This document shows, piece by piece, positions 9,296-17,726 of a DNA stretch of 64,000 nucleotides (its first letter is position 1; each line of letters opens with the position of its first letter). The notes below the pieces were generated by a model that saw nothing but the letters and a program-made list of their open reading frames with translations, was not told the DNA's origin and ran no database searches. This DNA is from Candidatus Riflebacteria bacterium HGW-Riflebacteria-1 (GTDB lineage: Bacteria > Muiribacteriota > Ozemobacteria > Ozemobacterales > Ozemobacteraceae). The translations under genes were made by a program, and so were the position numbers. The DNA is taken from NCBI GenBank assembly GCA_002839445.1, contig PGYB01000003.1:369154-433153 (forward strand), in the 5' to 3' direction.

Positions 9296-9778
9296 ATGAG
9301 CGAATCGGTTGATAAAATCAAGTCTGATGTTAGAGCCTTCGTTGAAACTTCTTTTCCTTACGAGGTTTTCGACATAACCTACAAGCCGGTGCAAGGTCGC
9401 ATGGTGCTCGAAGTGACCATTGACACCCCCGATGGAGTTACTGTGCAAGACTGCGAGAAGGTTTCGAGGGGCCTGAGCGACTTCCTTGATGGAGTCGACC
9501 TGATTCACCGGGCTTTTACACTTGAGGTCTCATCACCTGGAGTGGAACGAGTATTCAAGCGTCAGGTCGACTATGAAAGGCATGTAGGCAAAATGGTTCG
9601 CTGGACACTGTTGGATGAGGCGACCGGCCGCAAAGAAGCCTTTAAGGCGCGGCTTCAGGAGTTTTCACCAGACAGGATAGTGGTCAGATCGGAAAAAGGA
9701 CTCCGCGAGTTCCCGCTGACATTGGTCAAGGAAGCAAGGGCAGTTCTGGAGTTTCCACCAAAGATGCAGCGAGGATAA
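9296..9778 (+). CDS. rimP: Ribosome maturation factor RimP
   Basis: 160 residues from the ATG at 9296, chosen because AAAGGAGA lies just upstream. A longer frame begins at 9251 without a ribosome site. RimP binds the 30S subunit and assists its maturation. The N-terminal alpha/beta domain contains the conserved LEVSSPGVER motif, followed by a C-terminal SH3-like domain. It is first in the operon with nusA (13-bp gap), as in most bacteria. Confidence 0.95.
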   Translation: MSESVDKIKSDVRAFVETSFPYEVFDITYKPVQGRMVLEVTIDTPDGVTVQDCEKVSRGLSDFLDGVDLIHRAFTLEVSSPGVERVFKRQVDYERHVGKMVRWTLLDEATGRKEAFKARLQEFSPDRIVVRSEKGLREFPLTLVKEARAVLEFPPKMQRG

Positions 9779-9791
9779 GGGAGAGAGAAAA

Positions 9792-10865
9792 ATGGCTAAA
9801 ACAAGTTTGATAGATGCGTTAAAAGAAGTAATCGGTGAAAAGAACCTTCCGATGGAGGTTCTGGTTCACGCTATAGAAGAAGCTCTGGTGGTAGCATACC
9901 GCAAAAACTTTGATTCAGACGAAGATGTTCGGGTTAAGCTCGACGAACAGACTGGTGATTTCAAGGTTATCTCAAGCCGCCTGGTTATAGACAGTGATGA
10001 ACTCGAAGAACCCGATAAGCAATACACCCTTGAAGAAGCTCTCGAAATAGACCCCGACGCCAAGCCGGGCGATATCGTTGAAGAAGACGTTACCCCGCCG
10101 GCATTTGGCCGTATCGCTGCTCAGACAGCGCGGCAGGTAGTCAGTCAGAAGCTCAAAGAAGCTGAGCGTGGGCTGATTTATGATGAATATCACAGCAAGG
10201 TTGGCCAGGTGCTTACCGGCAAGGTGCAGCGCGTCGAGCGCGGCCATGTTTATGTTGAATTCGCCAAGACTGAAGCGATCATGCCGCCCAAAGAACAGAT
10301 TCCCGGTGAAGTTTTTCGCACCAACGACCGTATAAAGTGTTACGTTCACGAAGTGAAGCAGACCCCGAAAGGTCCGCAGATCATCTTGTCGAGAGCAGCC
10401 TCGAAGTTTGTCGAAATTTTGTTCGAGCAGGCTGTTCCGGAGATTTCTGATGGAATCGTCGAGATAAAATCTTCGTCTCGCGAAGCCGGTCTGCGCGTAA
10501 AAATTTCGGTGGCCACTTCCGACAACCGTATTGATCCGGTTGGAGCCTGCGTCGGACTCAAAGGCAGCCGTATCAAAGGCGTTGTCGATGAGCTGAATGG
10601 CGAAAAGATCGACATCGTACGTTACAGTGAAAATCCGGTCGACTATGTGACTAACGCCCTGAGCCCGGCCAAGGTTCAGTCAGTGCAGGTTGCCGAAGAC
10701 CGCAGGTCAGCTCTGGCTATCGTAGTGCAGGGGCAACTGTCGCTGGCGATCGGCAAGGAAGGTCAGAATGTCAAGCTGGCCTCTAAACTCACCGGCATCA
10801 AGATTGACATAAAAACCGAACAAGATATTGAACACGCAATTTCTGACAAGAACCCTGTTGAATGA
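9792..10865 (+). CDS. nusA: Transcription termination/antitermination protein NusA
   Basis: 357 residues, the short form lacking the C-terminal acidic repeats of E. coli NusA. The order is an N-terminal RNA-polymerase-binding domain (1-130), an S1 domain (about 133-200, GQVLTGKVQRVERGHVYVEF), then two KH domains with GxxG-type loops (VGLKGSRIKGV and IGKEGQNV). NusA modulates pausing, termination and antitermination. A GGGAGAGAG site precedes the ATG. Confidence 0.96.
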   Translation: MAKTSLIDALKEVIGEKNLPMEVLVHAIEEALVVAYRKNFDSDEDVRVKLDEQTGDFKVISSRLVIDSDELEEPDKQYTLEEALEIDPDAKPGDIVEEDVTPPAFGRIAAQTARQVVSQKLKEAERGLIYDEYHSKVGQVLTGKVQRVERGHVYVEFAKTEAIMPPKEQIPGEVFRTNDRIKCYVHEVKQTPKGPQIILSRAASKFVEILFEQAVPEISDGIVEIKSSSREAGLRVKISVATSDNRIDPVGACVGLKGSRIKGVVDELNGEKIDIVRYSENPVDYVTNALSPAKVQSVQVAEDRRSALAIVVQGQLSLAIGKEGQNVKLASKLTGIKIDIKTEQDIEHAISDKNPVE

Positions 10866-10882
10866 CAGCGCGGAGGTAATGG

Positions 10883-13285
10883 ATGGGCATACGAATACAC
10901 GAAGCAAGTAAAAAATACAATTTAAGCAACAAGGACATGGCAGACCTGCTGTGCAAGCTCGGCTATGAAGGAAAGACCAATCCTCTGGCCGGGTTGCCTG
11001 ACGAAATGCTCGAAGTTCTCGAGAAGCATTTTGCCGCGCAGAAACCAGCAAAAACTGCTGTCAAAGCCAAAGAAGAAGTCAAAGAACAGCCAAAAAAGCC
11101 TGTCAAAGCAGATTTAGCCAGACAGCAGCCTGCTCCGGCGCCAACACCCGCGCCAGTGGCTGCTCCGCAGCCAGTCGCAGCTCGACCAGTCGCTGCTGCT
11201 GCTGCCGCTGTTGTTCCCGTGACCGACAAAAAGCGTGACGAACGCCTCGAAGCAGAGGCTGCGCTTGAGCGCCAGAAAGCCGAAAAGAAAAAAGCTGCCG
11301 GCAAAACTGCTCGTATCGAAGAAGAAGAAGAAGAAGTCGAAGTCAACAAGCAGATAACCATCATTAAGACTGTCGCCAAGAAGGAAGTCCAGGCTCCTGC
11401 CAAGCAGAAAAGCGTTAAGACCAAGAGCAAGCGTGCGCATTTTTCTAAAAAGGTTCAGGCCGAGATGCGTGAAGCTGAGCGACAGACCGAAGCTATTCTC
11501 GATCGCGGCGGTAAATCAGTTTTGCAGGAAGAAGACGATGCCCTGCCGCGAATTACTGTTCCGGCCGACATCACCGTCAGTCAGCTCGGCAAGTATCTTG
11601 AAGTAGATGCCGTCGCTATTGTAAAAAAACTTTTCAGCATTGGCGTTGTCGCCAGTCTTAACCAGAGACTCGAAGATTCGCACATTCAGATGATCGGACA
11701 GGAATTCGGCAAGGATATCGTTTTCAGTGAAGACGTATTTGAAATCGAAGACACTGAAGATGCGGCATCAGACTTGAAACTCCGCCCACCGGTCGTCACC
11801 ATCATGGGTCACGTCGACCATGGCAAGACCTCTCTGATCGACTACATTCGCAAAGCTCATGTTGCCGACAAAGAATTCGGTGGCATTACCCAGCACATTG
11901 GCGCTTACCAGGTCAAGCTCAGTAATGGTACCATTACCTTTATCGACACACCTGGCCACGAGGCTTTCACCGCCATGCGCGCCCAGGGCGCCCTGGTGAC
12001 TGACATTGCCATTCTCGTGGTAGCTGCTGACGATGGTGTACAGCCGCAGACAATCGAAGCTGTTCACCACTCCCAGGCGGCTGGCGTTCCGATTATCGTT
12101 GCCATCAACAAAATGGATAAGCCCGAAGCCAATCTCGACAAGGTTAAACAGCAGCTGATGCCGTTCAACCTGGTTTCAGATGACTGGGGCGGTCAGACCA
12201 CCATGGTCCCGGTGTCAGCTAAAACCGGAGCGGGTGTCAGCGACCTGCTCGACATGATTCTTCTGCAGGCTGAAATGATGGAACTCAAGGCCAATCCGTA
12301 CAAACCCGGCATTGGCACGATCATCGAAGCACGTCTTGACAAGGGCATGGGGCCGATGGCCACTGTTCTGGTCCAGAATGGGCGAATTCAGATGAGCGAT
12401 CATATTATCTGCGGCAGCTCGTTTGGCCGGGTCAAGGCCCTGGTAAATGATGCCGGCGGCAGAGTCAAAGAGGCTGGCCCGGCGTTTCCGGTCGCCATAC
12501 TTGGCCTTAACGAAGTGCCGAGAGTCGGTGACAAGATGGCTGTTGTCGAGAGTGCCAAATTCGCGCGCTACGTTGGCGAACTCCGCCAGAAAAAGGCTCG
12601 CGAAGAACGACTTTCCCGCGACAACCGCATCAAGCTCGTCGATCTCTTCAAGGCCGTTACCGAAGGCCAGGCTAAAGATCTCAACATCATTATCAAGGCC
12701 GACGTGCAGGGTTCATGTGGCGCCATGAAAGATGCTCTTGAGCGTCTGAGCACTGATGAAGTCAAGGTAAACGTTATTCACACCGGCGTTGGTGGCATCA
12801 CCGAAGCCGATGTCAACCTTGCTTCAGCCAGTAATGCGATTATCATCGGTTTCCATGTCAGACCAATGACCGGCGTCGAAGATGCCGCCAAAACCGAAGA
12901 TGTTGAAATCAAGTCTTTCAGAATCATCTACGACGCTATTGACGCCGTAAAACTTGCTCTCAAGGGCATGTATGATCCTGAATACGAAGAAGAAACCCTT
13001 GGCCGCGCAGAAGTGCGCAAAGTCTACAAGATCACCGGCGTTGGTGCGATCTGCGGTTCTTTCGTTATCAGCGGCACAATATCGCGAAACGCGCAGGTGC
13101 GCATTATCCGTGATGGCGTTGAAATTTACGAAGGCAAGGCTAACTCGCTCAAGCGTTTCAAAGATGACGTCAGAGAAGTCAATACCGGCTACGAATGCGG
13201 TATCGGCATCGAAAACTACAACGACATCAAAGACGGTGATATTCTCGAGTTCTTCAGGCTCAAGGAAATCGAAAGACAGATCTGA
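10883..13285 (+). CDS. infB: Translation initiation factor IF-2
   Basis: 800 residues. An N-terminal IF2-N domain (1-55) is followed by an Ala/Pro/Lys/Glu-rich linker with a run of six Glu, a second IF2-N-like domain (about 225-280), and the GTPase domain with G1 GHVDHGKT, G3 DTPGHE and G4 NKMD. Domains II, III and the fMet-tRNA-binding domain IV complete the protein. It delivers initiator tRNA to the 30S subunit. Genes ylxR and ylxQ, which often lie between nusA and infB in Firmicutes, are missing here. GGAGG precedes the ATG. Confidence 0.97.
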   Translation: MGIRIHEASKKYNLSNKDMADLLCKLGYEGKTNPLAGLPDEMLEVLEKHFAAQKPAKTAVKAKEEVKEQPKKPVKADLARQQPAPAPTPAPVAAPQPVAARPVAAAAAAVVPVTDKKRDERLEAEAALERQKAEKKKAAGKTARIEEEEEEVEVNKQITIIKTVAKKEVQAPAKQKSVKTKSKRAHFSKKVQAEMREAERQTEAILDRGGKSVLQEEDDALPRITVPADITVSQLGKYLEVDAVAIVKKLFSIGVVASLNQRLEDSHIQMIGQEFGKDIVFSEDVFEIEDTEDAASDLKLRPPVVTIMGHVDHGKTSLIDYIRKAHVADKEFGGITQHIGAYQVKLSNGTITFIDTPGHEAFTAMRAQGALVTDIAILVVAADDGVQPQTIEAVHHSQAAGVPIIVAINKMDKPEANLDKVKQQLMPFNLVSDDWGGQTTMVPVSAKTGAGVSDLLDMILLQAEMMELKANPYKPGIGTIIEARLDKGMGPMATVLVQNGRIQMSDHIICGSSFGRVKALVNDAGGRVKEAGPAFPVAILGLNEVPRVGDKMAVVESAKFARYVGELRQKKAREERLSRDNRIKLVDLFKAVTEGQAKDLNIIIKADVQGSCGAMKDALERLSTDEVKVNVIHTGVGGITEADVNLASASNAIIIGFHVRPMTGVEDAAKTEDVEIKSFRIIYDAIDAVKLALKGMYDPEYEEETLGRAEVRKVYKITGVGAICGSFVISGTISRNAQVRIIRDGVEIYEGKANSLKRFKDDVREVNTGYECGIGIENYNDIKDGDILEFFRLKEIERQI

Positions 13286-13290
13286 GCTGC

Positions 13291-13572
13291 ATGATTGTCG
13301 CAATCGGAACATTTGAGATGCATTTTCCTGAGGTGCACAGCCTCAAGGAAAAGCGGCAGATTCTCAGAAGTCTGATTGACCGCGTGCGTGCCAGATTTAA
13401 CGCCTCTATCGCCGAGGTCGCCGATAACGACCTCTGGCAAAGAGGCCGGGTTGGCGTGGCGATGGTGGCCAATGACCGGGTTCTGCTTGAGCAGATGGCC
13501 CAGAAGATTGACAGCATCATGAACGACCACAGCCAGGCGCAAATACTCGACAGTTACTGGGATTACATATGA
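13291..13572 (+). CDS. DUF503 (YlxP-like) protein
   Basis: 93 residues, matching the DUF503/YlxP family by the VHSLKEKRQILRSL block and by position between infB and rbfA. Family members are small alpha/beta proteins without an established biochemical role, presumed to act in ribosome assembly or translation because of this conserved location. It starts 5 bases after infB and overlaps rbfA by 4 bases (ATGA), so translation is probably coupled. Confidence 0.85.
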   Translation: MIVAIGTFEMHFPEVHSLKEKRQILRSLIDRVRARFNASIAEVADNDLWQRGRVGVAMVANDRVLLEQMAQKIDSIMNDHSQAQILDSYWDYI

Positions 13573-13922
13573 CCAGCCGAAGACAGGAAAAAGCAAATTC
13601 ATTAGTCATGCGCGAGCTTTCTGAGCTGATTCTGCGCAAGGTTTCCGACCCGCGAGTCCAGGGCGTTTCAGTCGTCAGCGTTGACATCAGCCCCGACTTT
13701 CATCTGGCGCGAGTGCAGTATAGCTTTCTCAATGAAGCGCTTAGCGCAGAAGATGTGCAGAAAGGCCTCGATTCTGCCAAACCTTTTTTGCGTCGCGAGC
13801 TGAACAAGGTCATACAGTTGCGCGTATTGCCTGAACTGGCTTTCTTTTACGACCCGTCAATCAAGGGCGGCGACCGCATACTCGAACTGCTCAGGGCGGT
13901 CAAGCCCAAAGATTCTGCCTGA
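13569..13922 (+). CDS. rbfA: Ribosome-binding factor A
   Basis: 117 residues, the usual length. A single KH-like fold binds the 30S subunit during late 16S rRNA processing. Recognisable parts are the N-terminal SRRQEKANSLVMRELSELI helix and the VSDPRVQGVSVVSVDIS strand region. Coupled to ylxP by a 4-bp overlap and followed by nrnA after 26 bases. Confidence 0.94.
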   Translation: MTSRRQEKANSLVMRELSELILRKVSDPRVQGVSVVSVDISPDFHLARVQYSFLNEALSAEDVQKGLDSAKPFLRRELNKVIQLRVLPELAFFYDPSIKGGDRILELLRAVKPKDSA

Positions 13923-13948
13923 GCGCGTCACACACAGGATTCACAGCA

Positions 13949-14971
13949 ATGAACGTATCATGGCCCGGCGCAGATTATGATCGGCAGATGGAACTTATCT
14001 GCGACCAGCTTATGCATGCCCGCAACCTCTTTTCGATCGCCCACCCTTTCTCTGATGGCGACGCTCTAGGCTCGCAGCTTGCCCTCTATCACTTCTGCCA
14101 GTCAACCGGAAAAAATTGTATCAGTCTCAACTTTGATCCGCTGCCGGACCAGATATCATGGCTTGCTGGCAGCGCCGCATGCCAGAACGATCTGCCGGCT
14201 GACATGCAGTTCGACCTCGCATTCCTCATGGAAACCACAGAAGCGCGACGCATGGGCGACCGCGTCAGTTTTTTCCCCCGGGCCAGAACCAGAGTTCATC
14301 TTGATCATCACATTGGCGTGGTTGGCCTGGGCAATATTAACCTGCTTGACGAGGCCGCTTCATCGACATGTGAGATTCTTTACAATATTCTTGAACGCAC
14401 CGGAGTCGAGCTCAGTCGCGACTGCCGCGAGGCTCTGTATGTCGGCATCATGACCGACACCGGAAATTTTCGCTACAACAATTCGACGCCACGCTCACAT
14501 GAGATTGTCGCCCGGCTGATTGGTGACGATCTGGTTGTTGACGACATCTATAAACGGGTCTACGAGCATACCAACTACCACCGTGTTGTCATGCACGGCA
14601 TGGTCATGGCGCGCACCCGGCTGCTGCACAGCGGCAGAATAGTCGCCAGCTGGCTTAAAAACGAAGATTTTACCCACAACGGAGCCGCCGAAGTTGATGC
14701 CGATGGTGCGATCAGGCATCTCAGCTGTATCAACGGCATCGAGGTTGCCCTGCTTTTTAAAGAAGCAGATGACAACAAAGTTAAGGTTAGTTTCAGATCT
14801 ACCGGCAAAGTTGACGTCATGGAAATATGCCGTGAGTTCAGCGGCGGCGGGCATCGCATGGCCGCAGGCGCGCAGCTCAATGGCAATATCGAAGAGGTTA
14901 TGGAGCTGGTAATCGCGCGAGTTGCCACGGCTCTTGAACCGGTTCTTGCACCGGCCCGGGGAGACAAATGA
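13949..14971 (+). CDS. nrnA: DHH/DHHA1 phosphoesterase, NrnA-type oligoribonuclease/pAp phosphatase
   Basis: 340 residues. An N-terminal DHH domain has the metal-binding HPFSDGD motif (about 32-38) and DHH at residues 119-121. A C-terminal DHHA1 domain has the GGGHRMAAG substrate-binding motif. NrnA enzymes degrade 2-5-mer RNAs to mononucleotides and dephosphorylate pAp. The first motif reads FSDGD where many homologues have RPDGD, a conservative variation. Its position between rbfA and truB is common in Firmicutes-like operons. It overlaps truB by 4 bp. Confidence 0.88.
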   Translation: MNVSWPGADYDRQMELICDQLMHARNLFSIAHPFSDGDALGSQLALYHFCQSTGKNCISLNFDPLPDQISWLAGSAACQNDLPADMQFDLAFLMETTEARRMGDRVSFFPRARTRVHLDHHIGVVGLGNINLLDEAASSTCEILYNILERTGVELSRDCREALYVGIMTDTGNFRYNNSTPRSHEIVARLIGDDLVVDDIYKRVYEHTNYHRVVMHGMVMARTRLLHSGRIVASWLKNEDFTHNGAAEVDADGAIRHLSCINGIEVALLFKEADDNKVKVSFRSTGKVDVMEICREFSGGGHRMAAGAQLNGNIEEVMELVIARVATALEPVLAPARGDK

Positions 14972-15924
14972 ACATGGCAGACGGCTGTCTGGTAGTTTAC
15001 AAACCACGGGGCTGCTCTTCGCACGATATCATCGACAAGGTTCGTCGCGTCTATAAGGTCAAATGCGGGCATGCCGGCACTCTTGATCCCATGGCGCAGG
15101 GCGTTCTTCTTGTTTTTTGCGGGCGCGCGCTCAAGCTGCTGACCTTTATTCCGCCCGAACATCTCGACAAAACCTACCTGATGAAAGTGTCTCTGGGCAG
15201 CACCACCGACAGTTACGACGCCACCGGCAATGTAACATCGACTTTTGAGCATGAAGTAAACTTTTCGAATGAGTTGCTGATGAACTCGCTGCGCGGCTTT
15301 GTCGGCAACTATGATCAGGTTCCCCCGGCCTTTTCGGCAATCAAGGTCGGTGGCAAACGTGCTTATGCCATGGCCCGCGCCGGCGAAGAAGTCGTGCTGA
15401 AAAGCCGCAAGGTGCATGTAACCTCGATTCGGCTGGTCTCTGATTACGTCAGCGCCTCGGTTCGACAGCTTATTTTGCGCGTTCATTGCTCGCGCGGCAC
15501 TTATGTGCGCTCGATCGCGCATGACCTCGGCCAGAAACTCGGCTGCGGCGGGCACCTCTCTTATCTGCTGCGCGAAAGAGTCGGCCAATGGGCATTCTCT
15601 CAGGCATTCCCGTATTGGAAAATCGAAAAGGGTGTGCCGTTTACTGATACTGCTTCTTTTATCAGCTGCGAAAACATACTGCCCTACCCGCGACTCACTG
15701 TCAGTGCCGAAGGGCAGCAGAAAATCAGCAAGGGGCAACAGATAAGCCGAAAAGATATCGTTAAACTCGAAACCGACAGCCCCGAACTCTGCGACATGGT
15801 GCAGATCATTTCGCCAGCCGGTCGGCTGATCGCGGTTTACGGCACGTCAAAAAGTCAGTCAGACGATCAGAAAGCCGGCTTTCGACTCAGCCCGGTCAGG
15901 GTTTTTCCAGAAAATGAAGCTTAA
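14968..15924 (+). CDS. truB: tRNA pseudouridine(55) synthase
   Basis: 318 residues. The catalytic Asp is D40 within GHAGTLDPMAQG. The KxGGKRAYxxAR-type motif and the RGTYVRSIAHDLG motif of the TruB family follow, then a C-terminal PUA-like region (about 240-318). It makes the universal pseudouridine at position 55 of tRNA. The start ATG overlaps the nrnA stop (ATGA); a second Met two codons later is possible. It overlaps ribF by 11 bp. Confidence 0.95.
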   Translation: MNMADGCLVVYKPRGCSSHDIIDKVRRVYKVKCGHAGTLDPMAQGVLLVFCGRALKLLTFIPPEHLDKTYLMKVSLGSTTDSYDATGNVTSTFEHEVNFSNELLMNSLRGFVGNYDQVPPAFSAIKVGGKRAYAMARAGEEVVLKSRKVHVTSIRLVSDYVSASVRQLILRVHCSRGTYVRSIAHDLGQKLGCGGHLSYLLRERVGQWAFSQAFPYWKIEKGVPFTDTASFISCENILPYPRLTVSAEGQQKISKGQQISRKDIVKLETDSPELCDMVQIISPAGRLIAVYGTSKSQSDDQKAGFRLSPVRVFPENEA

Positions 15925-16855
15925 GAACCTGCTTTCGGGCAATCTTGATATCGGGCCATGTGTTCTCGGCATAGGCACCTTTGACGGCGTTCATCTCGGG
16001 CATCGCCAGCTGATTACAGATATTATACAATACGCGCGCCAGCACAGTATGCCTTCGGTAATTTTTACCTTTGACCACTCGCCACGCAAATTTCTGTCGC
16101 CAAAGATTTTCAAGGGTTACCTGACCACCCCCGAAGAAAAATTCAGCCTGCTTTTAGGCACTGGCGTTGACTATGTGGTTTTTCGGCCTTTCGATGACTC
16201 CTTTTCGACAGTCGGCCACGTCGAATTTGTTAAAAGTATTCTCGTTGACCAGTTGCAGGCAGCCACTGTTCTGGTCGGATTTAACTTCTGTTTTGGCGCA
16301 GGCAGAGCCGGCAATGCCCAGATTTTAAGCAGCGAACTCAGCCGGCACGAACGGAAATGCCGGATCATTGCACCAGTAATGATAGACGGGCAGGTGGTCA
16401 GCAGTTCGATTATTCGCGACGCCGTTTCTGAAGGCAATTTTCAGCGCGCCAACCAGTTTCTCGGGCGCGAGGCCTGCTTTACCGGAGAAGTCGTGCATGG
16501 CGACCACCGCGGCCGGGTTATGGGATTTCCCACCGCCAACCTGCAGCTCGAAGAAAGCCTGAAAATTTTGCCGCCAAATGGCGTGTATGCCTGTTATGCC
16601 GACACTCCTGAAGGTTCACACCCGGCAATAGTTAACATCGGCGTGCGCCCGACCTTTGACCGGCGCTCACACCTGCTCGAAGCGCATCTGCTCGACTTCA
16701 ACGGTGATCTCTATCACCGAACCATCAGAATAAGATTTGTGCGCAGAATCCGCGAAGAAAAGCGCTTTCCTGATATGCAGTCACTGGTAAACCAGATCAG
16801 TCTCGATATCGCCGCCTGCCACCAGTATCTGATCGCAGCGTCGCAGCACGCCTGA
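15914..16855 (+). CDS. ribF: Bifunctional riboflavin kinase/FAD synthetase
   Basis: 313 residues. The N-terminal FMN adenylyltransferase domain begins with GIGTFDGVHLGH (19-30) and contains the SSSIIRD motif. The C-terminal riboflavin kinase domain has HGDHRGRVMGFPTANL. It converts riboflavin to FMN and FAD. It is last in the rimP operon, overlapping truB, as in many bacteria. The next gene converges from the other strand after 13 bases, with no clear terminator between them. Confidence 0.95.
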   Translation: MKLKNLLSGNLDIGPCVLGIGTFDGVHLGHRQLITDIIQYARQHSMPSVIFTFDHSPRKFLSPKIFKGYLTTPEEKFSLLLGTGVDYVVFRPFDDSFSTVGHVEFVKSILVDQLQAATVLVGFNFCFGAGRAGNAQILSSELSRHERKCRIIAPVMIDGQVVSSSIIRDAVSEGNFQRANQFLGREACFTGEVVHGDHRGRVMGFPTANLQLEESLKILPPNGVYACYADTPEGSHPAIVNIGVRPTFDRRSHLLEAHLLDFNGDLYHRTIRIRFVRRIREEKRFPDMQSLVNQISLDIAACHQYLIAASQHA

Positions 16856-16868
16856 TTCACGCCAGCAC

Positions 16869-17726
16869 TCAAAAAATCCGCTGCCGCGTCTGTGTCTCTT
16901 CTTCTTCGTCTTTGCAGCACCAGGCGCTGGTGATCTCACTGATGGCAGCAGCCTGGCTGCCACAGGTCATGCTTAAATGCGTGCCACCGGGGATACCGAC
17001 AATGGCTTTTCGCGGTGAACTGACTGCCGTATAGCCGGCATCTACTGACTGTTGCGGCGCAATACGGTCATCGCTGCCATAAATAAGGCATACCGGCGTG
17101 CGAATGTTAACAAAACGCTCAAGATATCTGATCGTGCCGCTGCGATCGGTAAAGTTACGCGTGCGCATCCAGTGCAGGGCCTGCACGAAAGTCTCGACCG
17201 GCACGTTAACCGTGGCGTTCTTCAAGAAAAATCTGAAAAGATTGATATCAGGAACTCTCTCTTTTGGCGCAGCTGCGGCAAACATAATGCACAGCAGCCT
17301 GCCACCGAGCTTGACCGGAACAGTGCGATAACCGGTCAGCGAAGCAACTCTTACCCAGGCCCGCATCAGCGGCGGGTAAATCGGAATCCATGGAAAACTG
17401 AACGGTGACCCGGCAGTAATAATGGCCGGTGCATCAATAACGCCATGCGCCTGGGCAGCCATGGCCAGCATGCCACCCATGCTGTAACCAAAGACAAAAG
17501 GCTTCGCCCCGGCCTGCTCGCAGACCTGACGCCAGATGATCGGCATGTCGCGATGCAGATGAAAATCAAAATCCCAGGGTTGGTCTTTGTGTTCGGCGAG
17601 GGGGTAGCTGACCGGGTAAATGTCGAAATAGCGGCTCAGGCTTGGGCCGAGGCCATGCCCTTCGACAGCAAAGAGATTGGCGTTGTTACAGATTCCGTGC
17701 AAAAGTAGTAAAGGCGGCTTTTTCAT
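16869..17726 (-). CDS. Alpha/beta hydrolase (unknown substrate)
   Basis: 285 residues. The fold is shown by an oxyanion-hole region LLLHGICNN at the N-terminus, the nucleophile elbow GYSMGG (S82), an acidic residue in YGSDDRIAP, and a catalytic His in GGTHLSM. No signal peptide is evident, so it is probably cytoplasmic. It overlaps the 3' end of polA by 4 bp (ATGA) and is probably co-transcribed. The sequence does not identify the substrate: esterase, lipase or acyl-transfer roles are all possible. Confidence 0.82.
   Translation of the reverse strand: MKKPPLLLLHGICNNANLFAVEGHGLGPSLSRYFDIYPVSYPLAEHKDQPWDFDFHLHRDMPIIWRQVCEQAGAKPFVFGYSMGGMLAMAAQAHGVIDAPAIITAGSPFSFPWIPIYPPLMRAWVRVASLTGYRTVPVKLGGRLLCIMFAAAAPKERVPDINLFRFFLKNATVNVPVETFVQALHWMRTRNFTDRSGTIRYLERFVNIRTPVCLIYGSDDRIAPQQSVDAGYTAVSSPRKAIVGIPGGTHLSMTCGSQAAAISEITSAWCCKDEEEETQTRQRIF

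Noticed and set aside
14575..15738. 387-codon minus-strand open frame
   Set aside because: It overlaps nrnA and truB, both confirmed by catalytic motifs on the plus strand.
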